The position numbers were made by a program, and so were the translations under genes. Of a stretch of 64,000 bases of DNA, positions 24,896 to 33,396 are shown piece by piece. The stretch is from positions 3,967,149 to 4,031,148 of the forward strand of contig NZ_CP101166.1 in assembly GCF_024298885.1 (NCBI RefSeq), in the 5' to 3' direction. The notes beneath the pieces were generated by a model. It ran no database searches. It worked only from the letters and a program-made list of their open reading frames with translations, and was not told the DNA's origin. The DNA comes from Haloglomus halophilum. GTDB taxonomy: Archaea; Halobacteriota; Halobacteria; Halobacteriales; Haloarculaceae. How positions within the stretch are numbered: the first letter of the stretch is position 1; each line of letters starts with the position of its first letter.

Positions 24896-26932
24896 TCAGA
24901 CGAGGACGAAGACGGCCATCGTCAGCACGACCAACCCGATGGCGTATTTCAGGCCCACGAGGGAGTCGTTCTCGGCGAGCTTGCCGGCCAGCAGTCCGCT
25001 CCCGATGGCCTGGATGAGCGCCGAGTGCAGGAACAGCATCCGGTAGAGGTCCACCGGGATGTTGTCGAACGAGAGCGGCAGGTCCTGGCTCGCGCCTCCC
25101 GTGTCCAGCGTCGCGATGGGTCGGAGGTAGCTGGCGTCGAGGATGACGATGACCATCAGGTAGACGAGGAACCCGATGACGACGACGGCGATGTAGGCCG
25201 CCAGCTCGCGCCGGCGCGCACGCTCGATACGGGCGCGGTCGCGAGCGTCCTCGGCGGCGATGCTGAGGACCCGCGCGAGGTCACCGGACGACCGGAGGCC
25301 GTCCGAGAGGAGCTTCATGCTCCGGGACAGCTGTGGCGTCTTGAGCCGGGCACCGAACGACAGCAGCGCGCGACTCACGTCGTGGTTCCACGCGATGTCG
25401 TTCTTCACGCTCCGGAGCTCCTGAGCGACGGGGCCGGTCTGGTACCGCGAGATCAGCTCCAGCGCGTCCGGGAGCGGGATGCCCATCTTGTTCGCGGAGG
25501 CGAGGATGTTCAGCGTATCCGGGAAGCGCTCCGTGATGGCCTTCTGTCGGGCCGCCCGCATCTCGACGAACACCGAGAGCGGTACGGTCACCAGCAGGAA
25601 CGGGACCACGACGAGCCAGCCGGTCGTCCGGACGGGTTCGCTGCTGAACGCCGATAGCGAGGGCTCCGCGAGCCCGGCCGCCACGGCGACCACCAGCGCG
25701 ACGAGTGCCAGTGGGACCGTCACCAGCAGCGTGTTCAGGGGTTCGTCCTTGAACGTCCCGGCCGGGTCCGAGAACAGCTCCCGGAGCGCGAGCCGGCGGG
25801 CGCGGCTCTGGTAGATACCGTAGCGCTGGTCGTCATCGAGTTCCGCCAGGTCGAACGGCAGTTCCTCGGTGGGTTCCGGGGGATTGGTAGTCGAGGGCGT
25901 CTCGAACGGCGCCGAGAGCACGTCGATGAAGACGAGGAACGCCAGCATGCCCACGGGGAGCACCAGGTAGATGAGCGAGCTCATCGCGCTGATGGTGCTC
26001 CCACCGATGAGGCTGATGACGACCATCGTCACGACGAGGAACAGCGGCGCGGCGACGAAGCCGACGACGAACACCTCGGCCATGATGGCCAGCGTCTCGA
26101 GGAAGTCCGACTGCTCCTCCTCCGCGGCGCGGAGGTAGGACTCGGCCTCGCTCTCGAAGAACGTGGTGACATCACCACCCGCGTCGAGCACGCCGAGCAT
26201 GTCGTCGAGGAACCCCTCGAAGCGGTCCGAGGGGGTCAGGTTACGCGCGCTCTGGAGTGCGCTGTACATGTCGCTGCCGAACAGGTCGATGTCGTTGACG
26301 ACCATCTCGAACTCGTTGGCGACCTCGCCGTACACCTCCTCGGCGTCCGCGATGTCCCGAAGGACGCCGAGCAGGTCCTGCCCCCCGTACGACAGTGCGT
26401 ACATGTAGACGATGGCGTGGGGCAGGGTCACGTCGATGGCCTGTCGCCGCGAGGTGACCACACTGGCCGGGTAGTAGTACCGTCCGAACCAGATGCCGGC
26501 TCCGACGAGGCCGGTCAGCACGATGGTGATGGCGCCGCCGGCGAACAGCGACCGGTTGGCCTCGATGTAGCGCGCGAGCCCACCGCTGAACTGGATGGGA
26601 CTTCGCAGGTCCGAGAGCACGCCGATCTGGACGAGGAGGGCCGTGAGGAGCACGCCGAGCACCGCGCCGAAGAGGCCGCCGAAGAGGGCGAACCAGAGAC
26701 TGTGCGCGAGGTACTCGTCGTAGGTCGCCCCGATACGGGCCTGGTTGAGGGAGCGCTGGATGCCCGCGTAGCGAGACGGGTGCAGCTTGAAGTACGTGCG
26801 GACGCGGCCGTACTCGGCACGCATCCGGCGACGCTCCTCGTTCGTGACGGGGCGGTCACTGGGTCGGGAGACGAGCCCGATCTCGTTCATCTCGGTGTCC
26901 TCCAGGGGCGTCCCCTCGAATTCGCCGCTCAT
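24896..26932 (-). CDS. pilC: Type IV pilus membrane platform protein PilC/TadC-like (copy 1)
   Basis: 678-aa polytopic membrane protein with two T2SSF (GspF/TadC) halves. Repeated features in both halves are the F-DTLNILASANKMG-type cytoplasmic helical bundle, the DGLRSSGDLARVLS or GVLDAGGDVTTFFE segment, and pairs of long hydrophobic helices (for instance residues about 100-125, 145-170 and the last 60 residues). It anchors the assembly ATPase in the membrane. The ATG overlaps the pilB stop (ATGA at 26929-26932). Confidence 0.88.
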   Translation of the reverse strand: MSGEFEGTPLEDTEMNEIGLVSRPSDRPVTNEERRRMRAEYGRVRTYFKLHPSRYAGIQRSLNQARIGATYDEYLAHSLWFALFGGLFGAVLGVLLTALLVQIGVLSDLRSPIQFSGGLARYIEANRSLFAGGAITIVLTGLVGAGIWFGRYYYPASVVTSRRQAIDVTLPHAIVYMYALSYGGQDLLGVLRDIADAEEVYGEVANEFEMVVNDIDLFGSDMYSALQSARNLTPSDRFEGFLDDMLGVLDAGGDVTTFFESEAESYLRAAEEEQSDFLETLAIMAEVFVVGFVAAPLFLVVTMVVISLIGGSTISAMSSLIYLVLPVGMLAFLVFIDVLSAPFETPSTTNPPEPTEELPFDLAELDDDQRYGIYQSRARRLALRELFSDPAGTFKDEPLNTLLVTVPLALVALVVAVAAGLAEPSLSAFSSEPVRTTGWLVVVPFLLVTVPLSVFVEMRAARQKAITERFPDTLNILASANKMGIPLPDALELISRYQTGPVAQELRSVKNDIAWNHDVSRALLSFGARLKTPQLSRSMKLLSDGLRSSGDLARVLSIAAEDARDRARIERARRRELAAYIAVVVIGFLVYLMVIVILDASYLRPIATLDTGGASQDLPLSFDNIPVDLYRMLFLHSALIQAIGSGLLAGKLAENDSLVGLKYAIGLVVLTMAVFVLV

Positions 26933-28986
26933 CGCTCCTCACGCTCGGGGTCGTCGCTACCGCCGTCCGCCCCGCCGGAGCCATCCGCGGCCGATTCTGG
27001 CCCCGGAGTGCCGCCGTCGGTCGGCGAATCCTGTGACGGACGGTCGTCGCCGTCGGGCGGCTGCTCTGCGACCGCCGCTTCCGGGAGGTCCCCGGAAGCA
27101 GTCGCGGTCGTGGCCCGGAGCAGTTCCTCGTAGGTCGTGGCGTCCAGCGCCGGCGCGGTGCCGGCACCGGGGGGAGCCGCTCCGTCGCCCGTGATCATGT
27201 CGTGGACCGCGGCACCAGCCCCACCGTGGGACCGGACGTCGAAGTCGGTCGGATCGAAGGTCCCCTCGACCACGGCCTCGAGCACCTCGTCGGGGCTGCG
27301 GGCATAGGTCTGGACCGCGGCCGCGACTGCCTCGTACTCCCGGATCTCCTCGTCGACGAGGTACTGGAGGACGCGGCGGCGCGCGTCGAACTCGGCGTCG
27401 AGTTCGGCGTCGGTCCAGCCGCGTTCGCGGGCGATCTCGGTGAGGACCTCCGACTCGCCGACCCGGTCGTGCGTGTCGGTCTCCGGGTCCCACCGGAAGA
27501 TGTCGTTCCAGGCGACGCGGTCCCGGTCGGTCCCGTCGGCCTTGAGCTCGGCGATGGTGGCGTTCCGTCGAACGCGACGGTCGCCGAGGAACGTCTGCCG
27601 CTGGATGCTGATGACATCGAGGTCCTGCAGCATCTGCGTCGGCACGGACAGCGGCGGGTTCTGGAGCCGCGAGATAGCCGTCTCCACGCTGTCGGCGTGG
27701 ATGGTCGTGTATGCGGTGTGGCCCGTCCCCATCGCCTGGAAGAAGGTCAGGGCGACGTTCTGTTCGGTCCGGATCTCGCCGACGAGCAGGTACTCGGGGC
27801 GCTGGCGGAGCGCGGCCTGCAGGAGGTTGTACATCGTGACCTCGCCGCGACCCTCGCCGCTGGCCGAGGAGCGAGTCACGGACTGGACCCAGTTCTGGTG
27901 GGGGAGATCGATCTCGCGCGTGTCCTCGATGGAGACGACCTTCGAGTGCTGCGGGATGAAGAAGGACACCCCGTTCATCGAGGTGGTCTTCCCCGAGCCG
28001 GTGCCGCCGGCGAAGACGAGCGACTTGTTGTTCTCGATGGCGAGCCAGAAGTACGCCATCTCCTCGACACTGAACGTGTTCCACGACGCGAGGTCGACCG
28101 GCGTGTACGGCACGTCGGCGAACTTACGGATGGTGAAGTTCGCGCCGCGGGTGGAGACATCGCCGCCCAGCGTGAGCTGGACCCGCGAGCCGTCCGGGAG
28201 CGAGGCGTCCACGAGCGGGTCCGCGATGCTCACCGACCGCCCGGAGCGCTGGGCCAGCTGGACGACGAACGCGTTGAGCCGTCGCTCCGTGAACGTGACG
28301 TTCGACGGCAGGTCGCGGTACTCGCGGTGGTAGACGTACACCGGGACGCCGGTCCCGTCACAGGAGATGTCCTCGATGTTCGGGTCCCGCATGATGGGGT
28401 CGATGGGGCCGAAACCGAGGAACGTCCGCCGCAGGTGGTAGAGGACCTTGTGGAGCGTTCCAGGGGCGACCGTGGCCGCGTGCTCGTCGATGAGGTCGCG
28501 GGCCTGGGCCATGAAGGCGCCCTCCCGGTCGCCGGGCGCGAAATCCATGTAGATGAGCTCGTTCCGGAGCAGGGTCACCAGGTCCGCACGGACGTACTGT
28601 TCGAACTGGTCGAGCATCGGCTCGACGACGTGGTAGCGGTACTCGTTGCGGTTCGCGTCGTACAGCACGGAGATGTAGGCGAACGGCTCCCTGACCCAGC
28701 GGCGGTCGACCTCCTCGTACCCCTCGAGGTAGGAGAAGTCGAAGAACGACTCCGAGATGAACTCGTCGGCGGGCGCACCGAACGGTTCGGCGCCCTCGCC
28801 GGCGAAGTACTCACGTACGTCCGCGAGAACGGCCTCGACGGTCGGGTGGAGCGGCTCGGCCTCTGGTTCTGGCCCGGATTCGGCGACGATCTCCTCCGTG
28901 GCCGGCTCGACCCGCCGGATGGCCGGCCGTGGAACGTTCTCCCTCCCACCGTCGGCGAGCAGCATGGGGGCCTCCCGGGCCGTCAT
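26929..28986 (-). CDS. pilB: Type IV pilus assembly ATPase PilB/VirB11-like (copy 1)
   Basis: 685-aa secretion ATPase of the T2SSE/VirB11 type that powers pilin polymerisation. Walker A FAGGTGSGKTTSMNG lies around residue 325, the Asp box at EDTREIDLPH, Walker B at YLLVGEIRTEQ and the His box at TTIHADS. The N-terminal domain contains FFDFSYLEGYEEVDRRWV. After about residue 585 the chain becomes a disordered Ser/Gly/Pro/Asp-rich tail of roughly 100 residues that the second copy lacks. TTTAAAA about 53 nt upstream is a good TATA box. Confidence 0.93.
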   Translation of the reverse strand: MTAREAPMLLADGGRENVPRPAIRRVEPATEEIVAESGPEPEAEPLHPTVEAVLADVREYFAGEGAEPFGAPADEFISESFFDFSYLEGYEEVDRRWVREPFAYISVLYDANRNEYRYHVVEPMLDQFEQYVRADLVTLLRNELIYMDFAPGDREGAFMAQARDLIDEHAATVAPGTLHKVLYHLRRTFLGFGPIDPIMRDPNIEDISCDGTGVPVYVYHREYRDLPSNVTFTERRLNAFVVQLAQRSGRSVSIADPLVDASLPDGSRVQLTLGGDVSTRGANFTIRKFADVPYTPVDLASWNTFSVEEMAYFWLAIENNKSLVFAGGTGSGKTTSMNGVSFFIPQHSKVVSIEDTREIDLPHQNWVQSVTRSSASGEGRGEVTMYNLLQAALRQRPEYLLVGEIRTEQNVALTFFQAMGTGHTAYTTIHADSVETAISRLQNPPLSVPTQMLQDLDVISIQRQTFLGDRRVRRNATIAELKADGTDRDRVAWNDIFRWDPETDTHDRVGESEVLTEIARERGWTDAELDAEFDARRRVLQYLVDEEIREYEAVAAAVQTYARSPDEVLEAVVEGTFDPTDFDVRSHGGAGAAVHDMITGDGAAPPGAGTAPALDATTYEELLRATTATASGDLPEAAVAEQPPDGDDRPSQDSPTDGGTPGPESAADGSGGADGGSDDPEREER

Positions 28987-29035
28987 CGGCCGATACCCCC
29001 CTCTCCACGTAGATTTTGCGAAGTAGACATAGCTG

Positions 29036-29043
29036 TTTTAAAG
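29036..29043 (-). promoter_or_regulatory. TATA-like element for the pilB-pilC operon (copy 1)
   Basis: The minus strand reads GGCTTTAAAACAGC. It lies about 53 nt before the pilB ATG at 28986, predicting a leader of some 25 nt, and is the strongest TATA-like match in the 203-nt gap separating the two pilus operons. Confidence 0.5.
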
Positions 29044-29189
29044 CCTTAGCAGGTAGTAAAGATTGCGGCGTGCTATGTCCCCACACGAGGACATATTCAA
29101 CCTTCAGAGCCGTCCGTGGACGATTCTGACCACCCGCGTTACTGACGAGCAGGAACGAGGACGGGGGCGACCGTGTCGGCCGGACCCAG

Positions 29190-30830
29190 TCAGGGAGTCT
29201 CGCCGATGAAGAACGTCTGGGTCCGCTGGTTGCCGCTGGAGTCCTCGAAGACGACACTGAGGACGAAGAACTCCTGGCGGGACTGCCCCCCGCGGAGCGG
29301 GGCGTCGAAGTCGAAGACGTACGTCTCCTGATTGGCCGCCCCCTGCTGGATGGTCACGCCCGACCGGATGGGAGAGAAGTCGTCCGTGACCGTGAGCACG
29401 TCGTCCTCGCCCGGCGGTTCGTCGACGATGTTCTGGAGGCGGTTCCCGTCCGCGTCCGTCGAGAACACCCTGGCCCCGGTCACGCTGGCTTCCGCGCTGA
29501 TGAACGAGATGCGGGCTTCCCGCATCGTGTACGTGTCGTCCCGACTCCGGAACGTCACCGTCATCTCGTCCTGTCTGTTCCCGGACCCGATCTCGGCATC
29601 GGTGTAGTAGACGCCGATATCCCCCCGATTGATCGACCCGGAGTCGTCGTCGCCGCCACCCGGACCGGTGCTGGCGGTCAGGTCGTACACGACGCTCAGC
29701 GGGTCACCGTCGGCACCGGTGCCGCCGTCGACGGTCGCCGTCACGGTCACGGACTCGGACGGCGTATGCGAGAGGGTCGCACGCCCCTCGCCGTCCGTGG
29801 TCACCGTCTCCGTCGTGGTGGCCCCGTCCCCGTCGTCGATGGTGAACGTCACGTCCTCGCCGGCGACGGGGCCGTTGTACTCGTCGCGGACCTCGACCGT
29901 GAGGTCGGTCGGTGTTCCGGCGACGACGGAGCGGTCGGTGGCCCCGTCAGCGGTGACGTACGCCGGCGTCGCGGTGTACGGCGCCGACCCGACCGCGACG
30001 CGCGCCAGTTCGAGTTGGTAGGTGGTGTCCTCCTCGAGCACGACCTTGACCGTGTTCCCGCTCCCGGGGTCGACCCGCGCGACGTACCCCTCGGTCATCT
30101 CGTCCTCGAGGAACGCCTCCCACTCGGCTGCCGTCGCTCCCGTCCGGACGGTGAGGGTGATGTTGTCGTCGGGGACGGCGGGGTCATCGTGGACGCGGAC
30201 GGTCTCCGTCGGCGCCGACTGGGCGGTGACCGGAACCGAGACATCGCCGACCCGGGACTCGTTCCGGCGGCCGGCCAGCGCCGTCAGCTCGATTGAGCGC
30301 CCGTCGATGAACCCGCCGGCGTCGATACGGCGGGTCGTCCCGTCGCCGAACGCGTCGTAGACGACGCCGTGCGAGAGGACGGTCGTCGGTGCGTTCTCGT
30401 AGATGTTGTAGTCGACGCGGTAGACGAGCTGTCGGGACTCGTAGGGCAGGGCGTCCCCGTCCCAGTAGTCGTCCGTCTCCGCGTCGCCGACGGCCTCGGC
30501 GTTCTCGATGCTGAACCGCGAGGTCTCCGTCGTCAGCGTGCCGGACACCGGGGGCGGGTTCCGGAACAGGAACCGCGTCGGGTAGTCCATCCCGACGGTG
30601 ACGACGGCGGTGCCGCCGTTGCCGCTGGCGGCCGCGTCGCTCAGCGCCGCGTCGAGTCCCAGCAGGTCCGCCTGGACCTCCTGGTTGTGGTCGAACTCCA
30701 CCTCCTCGTTGGCCGCGGGGACGGCGTTGGTCTGGAAGATGACCAGCGAGATGACGACCAGCCCGAACACCAGTATGGCCCCGATTATCTCCGAGACGGC
30801 CCGATCATCCATTTCATATCCGAATTTCAT
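29190..30830 (-). CDS. Large type IV pilin-like surface protein (copy 2)
   Basis: 546 aa, same architecture as the 24774 pilin. Prepilin signal DDRAVSEIIG is followed by a hydrophobic helix (AILVFGLVVISLVIFQ), the shared segment VPAANEEVEFDHNQ, RFLFRNPPP and RFSIENAEAV. An Ig-like domain at about 290-385 has DLTVEVRDEYNGPVAGEDV and GEGRATLSHTPSE. A Gly/Asp hinge (GPGGGDDDSGS) precedes a C-terminal beta domain. It starts 25 nt after pilC copy 2 and is probably transcribed with it. Highly acidic, with no obvious catalytic motif. Confidence 0.85.
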   Translation of the reverse strand: MKFGYEMDDRAVSEIIGAILVFGLVVISLVIFQTNAVPAANEEVEFDHNQEVQADLLGLDAALSDAAASGNGGTAVVTVGMDYPTRFLFRNPPPVSGTLTTETSRFSIENAEAVGDAETDDYWDGDALPYESRQLVYRVDYNIYENAPTTVLSHGVVYDAFGDGTTRRIDAGGFIDGRSIELTALAGRRNESRVGDVSVPVTAQSAPTETVRVHDDPAVPDDNITLTVRTGATAAEWEAFLEDEMTEGYVARVDPGSGNTVKVVLEEDTTYQLELARVAVGSAPYTATPAYVTADGATDRSVVAGTPTDLTVEVRDEYNGPVAGEDVTFTIDDGDGATTTETVTTDGEGRATLSHTPSESVTVTATVDGGTGADGDPLSVVYDLTASTGPGGGDDDSGSINRGDIGVYYTDAEIGSGNRQDEMTVTFRSRDDTYTMREARISFISAEASVTGARVFSTDADGNRLQNIVDEPPGEDDVLTVTDDFSPIRSGVTIQQGAANQETYVFDFDAPLRGGQSRQEFFVLSVVFEDSSGNQRTQTFFIGETP

Positions 30831-30855
30831 TGTTGTGAGCGATGTTCGTTGGTTA

Positions 30856-33396
30856 TCAGATGAAGGCGAACACGACCACCGACAGCCCGACCAGGCCGAG
30901 GCCGTACTTGAGCCCGCTCCGGATGCTGTTGTCGGCCAGCTTCCCCGCGAGGAGCCCGCTCCCGAACCCCTGGATGATGGCCGAGTGGAAGAAGAGGAGC
31001 TGGTACTCCTCGATGGGGACGTTGCTGAACGAGATGGGAGCGCGCTGCTCGCCGATGTACTCGGCCTGTTCGGCCGCGGTCTCGGCGACCGGCGCGAGGT
31101 AGCTCGCCTCCAGCGCCACCACCACGAGCAGGTAGACCAGGAACCCGATGACGACGATGGCGATGTACGAGACCATCTCGCGCTGGCGGTCGCGTTCGAG
31201 CCGGTAGCGGCCGCGAGCGTCCTCGGCGGCGACCGACAGCACCCGCGCGAGGTCGCCGGACGAACGGAGCCCCTCGGCCAGCAGGCGCGTGGTCCGGGCG
31301 AGCTGGGGCACCTCCAGCCGGGAGCCGAAAGCCAGCAGCGCCTCCCCGGTGGAGGCGTTCCAGATGATGTCGTTGCGGACCTTCCGGAGCTCCTCGGCGA
31401 CCAGTCCGGACGAGGAGCGGACGACCAGCCCCAGCCCCTCCGTCAGCCCGATGCCCATCTTGTTCGCGGAGGCGAGGATGTTCAGCGTGTCCGGGAACCG
31501 CTCGGCGAGCTTGCGCTCGCGCCGGGTCTTGCGCTCGTGGTAGTAGGTCAGCGGGAGCGTGGCGAGGAACAGCGGGAGCACCACCAGCCCGGTCGTCGTG
31601 AAGACGGGGGCGTCCAGCAGTGCCGCGTAGGTCGTCTCGACCACCCCCGCGACGACCAGCGCGACGACGACCAGAGCCGCCGCCGGGACCGAGACCAGGA
31701 GCGTCGCGTTGGGGCGCTTCCGGAACAGGCCCAGCGGGTTCGACGCGATGCTCCGGAACGAGTCCAGCTGTCGTGCGCGCTGGTAGGACCTGATGCGCTC
31801 GTCGGGCGGCCCGTCGTCGGCGTCCGACCCGTCCGGCCGTCCGTCCCCGGCCGCGTCGGCGGACCCTTCGGCCGCCGTGTCGGGCCCCTCGGCCGCCGCG
31901 GCGGGCATCGTGGGCGTCGACCCCTCGTCGCTCACGGCAGCCGTGGTCCGTTCCAGCAGCGACTGCTCGTGCATGGCCGGCTGGTCCGCGGCGGTCCGTT
32001 CGAGCCGTTCCGTGTCGGCCGTCGGCGGGGTATCCCGGGCCCGTGAACCCGAGAGCGGCCCCCGGTGGGACGCGTCGTCGCCACCCCAGGCAGCCGCGCC
32101 GATGGGCTGGAACTCCCCCGCGCCGGCCCCGCCGGCGAACGCCCCCCTGTCGGGCGCCTCCACGTGGCCCGTCTGGACGAACGGCGAGGAGAGCACGTCG
32201 ACCAGGACGATGAACGACGCCATCCCCACCGGGATGACCAGATAGACCAGCGAGGCCACCTGCAGGAGCGTCTGCCCGCCGACGAGACTGATGACGACGA
32301 GGATGACGATGAGAAAGAGGGGCGCGGCGACGAAGCCGACGATGAACACCTCGCTGAGGATGGCCAGCGTCTCGAGGAAGTCGGCCTGCTCGTCGCGCGC
32401 CTCCTCGAGGTAGTCCGCGGCGGCATCTTCGAGGAAGACCGTCACGTCGCCCCCCGACTCCAGCAGGCCCAGCAGGTCGTCGAGGAACTCCTCCAGCCCG
32501 TCGCTGGGCGTGCTGTTCCGGAGGTTCTGGAGCGCGGTGAACGTGTCGTTGCCGAACAGTTCGAGGTCCCGCAACACGGTGTCGAACTCCGCGGCGACCT
32601 CCCCGTAGGTGTCGTCGGCCTCGGCGACCGCCCGGAGGATCTCGGTCAGGTTCATCCCCCCGTGCGACAGCGCGTACATGAAGACGATGGCCTGTGGCAG
32701 GGTTATCTCGATCTCCTGCCGGCGTCCGGAGACGGTCAACACCGGCGCGTAGTAGAAGCCGGCGAACGTGAGCCCGCCGAGGACCGCGGCCAGGATGGCA
32801 CCGAAGCCGACGGCCGCGAACGGGAGGCGGTACTGCCCGACGAACGCCCCGAACTCGCCGCCCAGGCCCGTCGTGATACCGGCGAGGACGCCGGTCCGTG
32901 CGAGCAGGACGGCCAGCAGCACACCCAACAACGCACCGGCCAGTCCCGCCGCCAGCGAGACCAGCGTCGCCCGGGTGAGGTACTCGTCGTAGGACCGGGC
33001 CATCCGGGCCTGATTGAGGAGGCGCTGGTAGTCGGCGAACTCCCGATGCCGGGACCGGAAGAACGTCTCGAGGTAGCCGATGTCGGAGCGGTACCGCTTC
33101 TGGAAGGACTCGTCCGGGCCGGCCGGGCCGGGGAGCCCCTCGATGATCTCCTCCGGGTTCTCCTCGTCCGGGGGCGATGGCGGCGACTCGGCATCCAGCT
33201 GGGGGTCCTCCTCCCGGTCACCGTCCGGGCGACGGCTCCCCGCGCTCGCGTGGCGGGACGAGAGCCCGTCCGGGTCACCGGGAACGGGGTCCGCCGTCGG
33301 CGCGCCGGGACGGTCGTCGACGGGGTCGTCCGGCGCTGGCTCGTGGTCGTCGTCTGTCGCCGAATCACCGTCCGGGAGCGTGTCGTCGTCGGTCAT
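30856..33396 (-). CDS. pilC: Type IV pilus membrane platform protein PilC/TadC-like (copy 2)
   Basis: 846-aa two-half T2SSF protein paralogous to 24896-26932. The halves contain LLNQARMARSYDEYL, LLGLLESGGDVTVFLE and RFPDTLNILASANKMGIGL. It is 168 residues longer than copy 1 because of an acidic disordered N-terminus (about 80 residues) and a low-complexity cytoplasmic insert at about residues 405-540 between the halves. The start uses the TGATG overlap with the pilB stop. The C-terminal helix LGLVGLSVVVFAFI matches copy 1 closely. Confidence 0.88.
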   Translation of the reverse strand: MTDDDTLPDGDSATDDDHEPAPDDPVDDRPGAPTADPVPGDPDGLSSRHASAGSRRPDGDREEDPQLDAESPPSPPDEENPEEIIEGLPGPAGPDESFQKRYRSDIGYLETFFRSRHREFADYQRLLNQARMARSYDEYLTRATLVSLAAGLAGALLGVLLAVLLARTGVLAGITTGLGGEFGAFVGQYRLPFAAVGFGAILAAVLGGLTFAGFYYAPVLTVSGRRQEIEITLPQAIVFMYALSHGGMNLTEILRAVAEADDTYGEVAAEFDTVLRDLELFGNDTFTALQNLRNSTPSDGLEEFLDDLLGLLESGGDVTVFLEDAAADYLEEARDEQADFLETLAILSEVFIVGFVAAPLFLIVILVVISLVGGQTLLQVASLVYLVIPVGMASFIVLVDVLSSPFVQTGHVEAPDRGAFAGGAGAGEFQPIGAAAWGGDDASHRGPLSGSRARDTPPTADTERLERTAADQPAMHEQSLLERTTAAVSDEGSTPTMPAAAAEGPDTAAEGSADAAGDGRPDGSDADDGPPDERIRSYQRARQLDSFRSIASNPLGLFRKRPNATLLVSVPAAALVVVALVVAGVVETTYAALLDAPVFTTTGLVVLPLFLATLPLTYYHERKTRRERKLAERFPDTLNILASANKMGIGLTEGLGLVVRSSSGLVAEELRKVRNDIIWNASTGEALLAFGSRLEVPQLARTTRLLAEGLRSSGDLARVLSVAAEDARGRYRLERDRQREMVSYIAIVVIGFLVYLLVVVALEASYLAPVAETAAEQAEYIGEQRAPISFSNVPIEEYQLLFFHSAIIQGFGSGLLAGKLADNSIRSGLKYGLGLVGLSVVVFAFI

